Source: Gnetum montanum
Taxonomy: Eukaryota; Streptophyta; Gnetopsida; Gnetales; Gnetaceae
DNA length: 64,000 nt
Direction of reading: 5' to 3'
Assembly (NCBI GenBank): GCA_015680685.1
Contig: MNCI01007630.1
Location: forward strand, 43,075 to 107,074
The notes under the pieces were generated by a model, which made no database searches, was not told the origin of the DNA, and was given only the letters and a program-made list of their open reading frames with translations. Of this stretch, positions 59,083-64,000 are shown one piece after another. Position numbers and translations under genes: made by a program. The first letter of the stretch is position 1; every line of letters starts with the position of its first letter.

Positions 59083-59868
59083 CTACTTCAGAAGATCTTT
59101 AGCCATATCGCAGTAGGGTTGTAAATGTGCAGCCTTGCAGGCGTAGACTCTTGTGATTTGATTTATAACAAGTATTGAATCACCCCTAATCGCTAGGTGT
59201 TGAACATCAAGCTCTCTGGCTGTTAATAATCCCTTGAGGAGCCCCTCGTACTCTACCATGTTGTTCGTACAGGAAAAGGTCAAGCGGTAGGTGTGCAAAC
59301 GTACATCCTCAGGTGACAGCGTAATGACCCTGGTAGAACTACCGCCTTTAGCGGTTGAAGCTCCGTTAAAATGTAACTTTGCTTCGAGGCCTGTAAGGAC
59401 AAGGCTTAGACTATGTACATGCTTTTCGGAAAATTCAGGCTCTATCGTCATATGACTATCAATAGGCGATGTTATTAGTTGGTCAGCTATTGCTTGGCCT
59501 TTCGTAGAAGATTGAACAATGTAATGCAAATCGAATTCTGCCATGATAGCTTTCCAATGAGCTATCCTACTACTTTCATATAGGTTGTCCGTAATAGCCC
59601 TAAGAATGTTATTTTTGCAAATTATGTTGACTTGACTACGGAAGAGATAGTGTCTGCACTTTTTGAGCAGAAATACTAACGCTAAAAAATTACACTCTAC
59701 TTCATTATACCACGTTTCATATGCACATAGAGCATGACTCATGTAGTATATGGGTGCTTCTGACCCATCACATCTCTTTTGACAGAGTAAAGTAGCTAGG
59801 GCTACGTTTGAGGTTGCGAGGTAAATGTAGAATGACTGATCCCTTTGTGGTGGGAATACTGTTGGCAA
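59083..59868 (-). pseudogene. Tc double RNase H (261-aa open frame)
   Basis: Residues about 1-130 are the usual retrotransposon RNase H (QSFYIYLATSNVALATLL, PIYYMSHALCAYETWYNEVE, HYIVQSSTKGQAIADQL). Residues about 168-250 are a second, archaeal-type RNase H (LHFNGASTAKGG, TNNMVEYEGLLKGL, IRGDSILVINQ). Two RNase H domains in tandem before integrase are typical of the Tat lineage. The first catalytic Asp is lost in both (YLATSN; LHFNG for LxFDG), so neither is likely active although the frame is open. Confidence 0.85.
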
Positions 59869-61130
59869 GCGTTGAAGTTCTTTGTTTAAGCTATCAAATG
59901 CATGTTGACAATTGTCTATCCATTCAAAATTAACCCCCTTTTTAAGTAGATGCTACATAGGGTGTAACTTATCCATTAACCTCGAGATGAACCACTTGAT
60001 AAACTGTAACCTCCCTTGCAATCCACGTAATTGTTTGAGATTTGTAGGGGGTGTCAATTTAACAATGGCCTTGACCTTGTCAGGGTCTACTCGTATGCCA
60101 ATTTCTGATACCACAAACCCTGGCATGCATCCGGATTTAACTCCGAATACGCACTTCTTTGGGTTGAGCTGGAGGTCGTATTTAGAGCATCTTTTAAGGA
60201 CTAACTCCAGATCCTCCGAATGATCTTCTAACCTTATAGACTTAATAGCTATATCATCAACATAATCATTCAGTCTCCCTAGGAGTTAATTGCTAAATAT
60301 GTACATCATAGCTCGTTGCTATGTAGCTCTGGCATTTTTTAAACCAAAAGGCATCATAGTGTAACAAAAGGTCCCCCAAGGTGTCATGAATGTTGTTGTC
60401 AGCTAATGTTCTGGGTTGATGCGAATTTGATTATAGCTTGAGAAGCCATCCATGAAGGATAAAAGCGCATTCCCAGCGGTTGTATCCACTAGTTGGTCAA
60501 TACTTGGTAGTGGGAAATTGTCCTTGATTGTGGCTTTGTTTAAGTCTCGGAAGTCTATGCAGATGTGTATCCCTCTGGTCTTTTTGGGGACAACTACAAT
60601 GTTGGATACCTAGTCTGAGTAATCGACCACGTGAATAAAACTAACCTGGTATAGTTTAGTGATCTCATCATGTACTACTAGTGCAACTTTTGGCTTAATT
60701 TTCCATGCTTTTTATCTAATTGCTTTAATATGGGAATCTAGAATTATGTTGTGTTGTATTAGTCTTGGGTCTAGTCCCAGCATATCTTCATATGACCATG
60801 CGAACACTGTGACGTTATTCTAGAGCACTTGTTTTATGTTGTCATGTGCCTTTTGGTCTAGTAAAGAACTAACCTTAAGAGTTTTAGTCTCACCTTTATG
60901 TGTAACCACAAAGACCTCATTAAGGGGGTCTTCGGTTACATCTCCAGCCTCCAGATCTAGCGTGCGCATCGATTATTCTGGCCAGTCTAGAGATGTTTCT
61001 GACATGGCTATGGTTGCATCATTGAGTGCAAGGTTAGTTTCTACTAGTGTGAGATCAAATTGTCTAATGATTTCCCCATGTGGGCCTGTTAAGGCTAGGG
61101 GTTTAGATAAAGTTTCGTCCATTTGCCAAC
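59869..61130 (-). pseudogene. Tc reverse transcriptase
   Basis: From the right on the minus strand: NVTVFAWSYEDMLGLDP, VPKKTRGIHICIDFRDLNKA, MMPFGLKNARAT, then NDYVDDIAIKS with the catalytic YVDD intact (about 60250), then KKCVFGVKSGCMPGFVV and LQGRLQFIKWFISRL. A Ty3/gypsy RT with a handful of stops and frameshifts, far better preserved than element A. The gag and protease expected to the right of 61130 are absent. Confidence 0.85.
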
Positions 61131-61999
61131 TGTCTTACAAAATTGTCAAATATGAAAGTGGTTAGGAAAATGCTAAGTTAGATGCCACCAGTATTAACGT
61201 ATGACGCTTGGTGTAGTTTGAAAAAGGTGTGGCATGACGTTGCCAAGCGTGAAGAGCTAACTGAATTTTGAATACCGTGAATAGCCTGTAATTAATGTGA
61301 CCTGATTACGAAGCGTTAAGGTGTAGTAGTTTAGGGTTGTTTCGGATGGTAATGCATGCGATATCTACTGCATTAATGCCCTGATCTTCGGATTCCAGCT
61401 CATACTGACACTAGCATTTGGGCAAGTTCTGCTTTAATCGAGCATGAAGTCGGTTAGATTTGCATATAAGTAGACAGTTCTTATCAAAAATAGGCTGTTG
61501 GCTATTGCAAATTTGAATTTAGCTGTTACAGAGAGAAGGAGAAAGAGCAAAAGATAGCAGCGCGTTATTTGTGAAGGTGTTCAGGACTGTAACTCTAGCA
61601 CCGAAAGTGAGAGGAAAGAATGCCAAATTGGAAAAAATCGATGAAGTACAAGGAAGTCTGCAGCATGCTTCGCAGGCCTTGGTTGAAGTGAGAGATGTCA
61701 CTTCCCTAAATCGGTAGGCCATCCCTTACTTACTCGTATTGCTTTTGGTGATACGATTTTTTGTGTTTATTCTTTTGCATCATCTATGTAAACTAGAGTT
61801 TTAGGATGTAGACCTCGTATTAAAATGGGGGTTTCGATAGCAGTATTGCGTCCATCGCCATTGTCTAAGACAAACCTTACACTATTGCAAGGGTTTAAGC
61901 GATTTTGGTTGTTTGGCTAAAGCGTAATTTGTAGTTTTTCCTATAGTTTTTCTAAGTATGCAATGGGATCTAGATGGTAACATGTTTACATTCTGTATA
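61131..61999. other. Stretch before the 62-kb HAD-like ORF
   Basis: No known domain. A TATA-like CATATAAGTAG at 61463-61473 precedes a plus-strand stretch without stops (about 61528-61725) ending at CGGTAGGC, which could be a first exon with a splice donor. The encoded piece is unrecognised and has no in-frame ATG. A GT...AG intron to about 61999 (CTGTATAG) would link it to the HAD-like exon. Speculative. Confidence 0.3.
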
Positions 62000-62450
62000 G
62001 TATAATGGTGAAACCTGTCCTAATCATTTTGGACACAGTCAAGGTTTTATGTTGTATAAACCCTCTCACAAGCAATGTTCCTCCCCCTCAGACTCGTTTG
62101 TAGGGGAAGGCTATATGGTTCCGGAAGGATGCGCTGGAGCTTTTGCAGTATTTTTTACGTAACTAAAGCATCATCATTTGGTCGCATTTGTTGGGTGATG
62201 TGGCTGGGGCTATTTTGGAACATTTGTTAGTCGGTTCTACACAGGGCGTCCTGGCTTTCTTGACAGATGGGGCTATTGACACTGGTCATTCTCAAGACCA
62301 TGAACTTAGCGCCAGAGGATTGAGGCACTTAAGTTGGATCTGGGAGATGCCCAGATTTAGATATTATCATGCGTATAATACTTTGTTCGTGGCCCGTCAT
62401 GTCTCAACCTACTTTCTTAATCCATCGGGCACGGTGTACTACTCAGGCAG

Positions 62451-62538
62451 GTAAGTTGTTTTACTGGCAGTGTTGTTAATATGTTTTCTAATGTCTAATT
62501 TTGCAAAGCGTAGGATAGTAATGTGCCATATGATACAG
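62451..62538 (+). other. Intron in the HAD-like ORF
   Basis: GTAAGTTG...GATACAG, 88 bp. The homologous copy has a GT...AG interval of 66 bp at the same protein position (51993-51928, minus). A shared position means both descend from an intron-bearing sequence. Confidence 0.6.
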
Positions 62539-62813
62539 GTTCTTCATCAACGAAAATGGGTTATTGGGCAATAATGATACATTGTCCTGGATCGAAAGGG
62601 CGATAAATGAGTTTATGTCCACTAGCAACGTACACGCCGGTGTCATGGGGCAAATGGTCTTCGAAATTCCTGAGTATCCTACCCGTTATGCTGATTCCTT
62701 CAAGAGTTTTCAGAACCTTATGTGGTTACATGAGGAATGCACTTTGAACCTGCCCCTCACCCTCGCGGACGTGCAATGGAAGCTTCCTCCATTTCCTTTG
62801 CCATTCAGACCTG

Positions 62814-62909
62814 GTAAGGTTTCGTTGCTACAATTAATTACAGGATATAGTGCTTGAAATGTTGCGTAACATTGTCTTTGCTATCTTGACTTATGTCTTG
62901 TGTTATCAG
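62814..62909 (+). other. Second intron in the HAD-like ORF
   Basis: GTAAGGTT...TTATCAG, 96 bp, joins PFPLPFRP to VRESWEVTI in frame. It was not checked in detail in the other copy, which is too damaged there. Confidence 0.5.
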
Positions 62910-63840
62910 TTAGGGAATCCTGGGAAGTTACCATCATGATTTTCAGCCACGAATTGAACACCCTCCTCTTCCATTATGGTGACATAAAGGAAGCACAACA
63001 CTGGCTCGGCCATGTGGCGGCCCCAGCTGCATTGGTTACTAAGCTGCGGGAAGCAAGGATGATGCATTTATTTTTGGCTGTAACTCCCGATGTCCCCGCA
63101 AGAGAAATTTTAACCCTGGTTAACTCCTTCAGCGAGGGAGTTGAATGTGCGTGTACATTTTGACATCTACGCTCAGCTATTTACTGACCTTTTCAGCGTC
63201 CCCTCTGATGGTCTTCCCATAGAGGAAAAATCAAGGAGAAGCGTTAAATGTCAGGAAGAGCTAGAGGAGTTGTTGGGGACTAAGGACACAAAGGTGATTC
63301 CTTGTGAAAAGATTGAGTTAGAGGTTTCCAAGACCATTTATCCCCTCTTCCAAGCCCAGGCTTTCCCCAGAACACTCTCATAGGGGAAGTTCTTCATCAT
63401 AGAATAGGCCCGTATCATGTGAGAGGTGATTGAGAAAGGGACCCAATTCGACTGGGCAAGCTATTTCGCTGAGGGGTTATACATTGAGATGATGAGGCTC
63501 TGCCAAAAGCTCGAGTCTCATTTCAGTGTGCACTTTTCCTTCTTCATAGCTTACCTCCAACATTTTGCCAAATTTTTGGTGGTCTAGAGCAATGGGGTCT
63601 GGGTGCAACAGGACCAAGACCAGTTATCCAAACCTTGGATCTCCCACCTCTTAGGCACTACTTGGTCACAGGATCCTCCGGAGGGAATTGGGGAGTCACT
63701 TTCTATAACGACTAGGGATGTGGCGGCACCTCGAATGCGAGGCCCTGACAGTGTAGGTGGGGCGCTTCCCTCTTACACCGGTGATGCATCATGGGGGAAG
63801 CGCCTAACGGCAGAGATAGTAGACACCTCGGTTTAGCATA

Positions 63841-64000
63841 AAAGGCCTCGTCTAATCTAGGCGCCTATGGAACCAGCAGGTGGCATGGGCAGAACTGTAC
63901 AAGTCAAGTTTCAATGGAGTAAACCTCCTCCTGGTAAGCGAAAGGATATAGTAAAATTTATGGTGATTTTTGTATTACACAAATTATTCAAGGTATTTTG
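63841..64000 (+). other. Window end, downstream of the HAD-like ORF
   Basis: A possible continuation (EPAGGMGRTVQVKFQWSKPP) after a stop at 63835. The region runs off the window, so whether gag follows cannot be seen. Confidence 0.3.

Larger units (their letters stand above)
62000..63840 (+). pseudogene. Second FCP1/NIF-like HAD ORF with introns
   Basis: Exon from about 62000: LIILDTVKVL, IWFRKDALELLQYFL, IIIWSHLLGD, LTDGAIDTG, GLRHLSWIWEMPRFRYYHAY, NTLFVARHV. It aligns with the copy at 52 kb, has two in-frame stops, and ends at CAGGCAG|GTAAGT. Introns 62451-62538 and 62814-62909 are GT...AG. The next exons read FFINENGLLGNNDTLSWI, and PREILTLV-like pieces (APAALVTKLREARMMHLFLA). A frameshift near 63150 leads to DIYAQLFTDLFSVPSDGLPI (63141-63383), then stops, FDWASYFAEGLYIEMMRL, and an open 63603-63836 tail. 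The second catalytic Asp of DxD is Val, so no phosphatase activity is expected. The role is unknown. Confidence 0.6.

Noticed and set aside
56120-61130. Endogenous caulimovirus (plant pararetrovirus)
   Set aside because: A clear integrase with zinc finger and DDE residues, two tandem RNase H domains and an adjacent polypurine tract and LTR fit a Tat-type Ty3/gypsy element. No movement or coat protein is seen.
1-64000. tRNA or rRNA genes
   Set aside because: No cloverleaf-like or ribosomal sequence was recognised by eye; a dedicated scan was not possible.

Overview
The window looks like a repeat-rich stretch of a land-plant nuclear genome. A large gymnosperm-type genome is plausible but not proven. 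Almost everything recognisable is LTR-retrotransposon sequence, mostly broken by stop codons, frameshifts, internal deletions and nesting. The one intact, clearly host-type gene is an intronless family-1 UDP-glycosyltransferase at 29297-30817 (minus). The assembly is draft: a 62-base N gap at 21179-21240 and single Ns at 6309, 6597, 6668 and 57566.

Names used in the entries. R-type elements have LTRs that begin TGATGAG and end CTCATCA, with a primer-binding site near TTGGCACCATTGCC and Ty3/gypsy gag-protease-RT-RNaseH-integrase. T-type elements are Ty3/gypsy of the Tat kind: the copy with pol has a second RNase H before integrase, all LTRs seen start near TGAAACACC after a polypurine tract near CAACAAAGAGGG, and their 3' regions hold minisatellites. 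G-type is an LTR with ends TGTTGGC and GCCAACA. D and E are elements with initiator-Met-type primer sites.

Layout. 1-468 is the end of a G-type LTR inserted in old R-type element A (469-3991, resuming 11247 to about 12940, plus strand). R1 (3992-11246, minus) is nested in A and carries gag and protease but no RT, RNase H or integrase. R-type element B (about 12941-18252, minus) follows with its 5' LTR. Element D (about 18253-25060, plus) has a copia-style gag split by R2 (19521-23807), which is flanked by a perfect TTAGG target duplication. Remnant E (minus) and an old R-type LTR run to 27934. The glycosyltransferase lies in 27935-33778, a stretch with few recognisable repeats. Then come a solo R-type LTR (33779-34677, duplication CTAAT), an unassigned stretch, and the 5' half of R-type element C (36163-39580).

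From 39581 to the end the sequence is mostly T-type: Ta (plus, gag and protease then minisatellites, no pol), Tb (minus, an internal-deletion derivative), and Tc (minus, most of pol). Tc is split by a 1572-bp G-type insertion with a GTTAA duplication; that insertion holds a leucine-rich-repeat gene fragment on its minus strand. Two divergent copies of an unusual ORF lie at about 50976-52445 (minus, inside Tb) and about 62000-63840 (plus). Each starts with a region resembling plant FCP1/NIF-type HAD phosphatases and continues into a long tail I do not recognise. An intron position is shared and the catalytic motif is damaged in both. In Tb this ORF lies upstream of the integrase C-terminus and 3' LTR, which suggests it is an extra ORF of this T-type lineage; it is the best candidate here for something undescribed.

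Ages can be ordered by nesting: A is older than R1 and the left G copy; D is older than R2; Tc is older than the right G copy; Ta is older than Tb.
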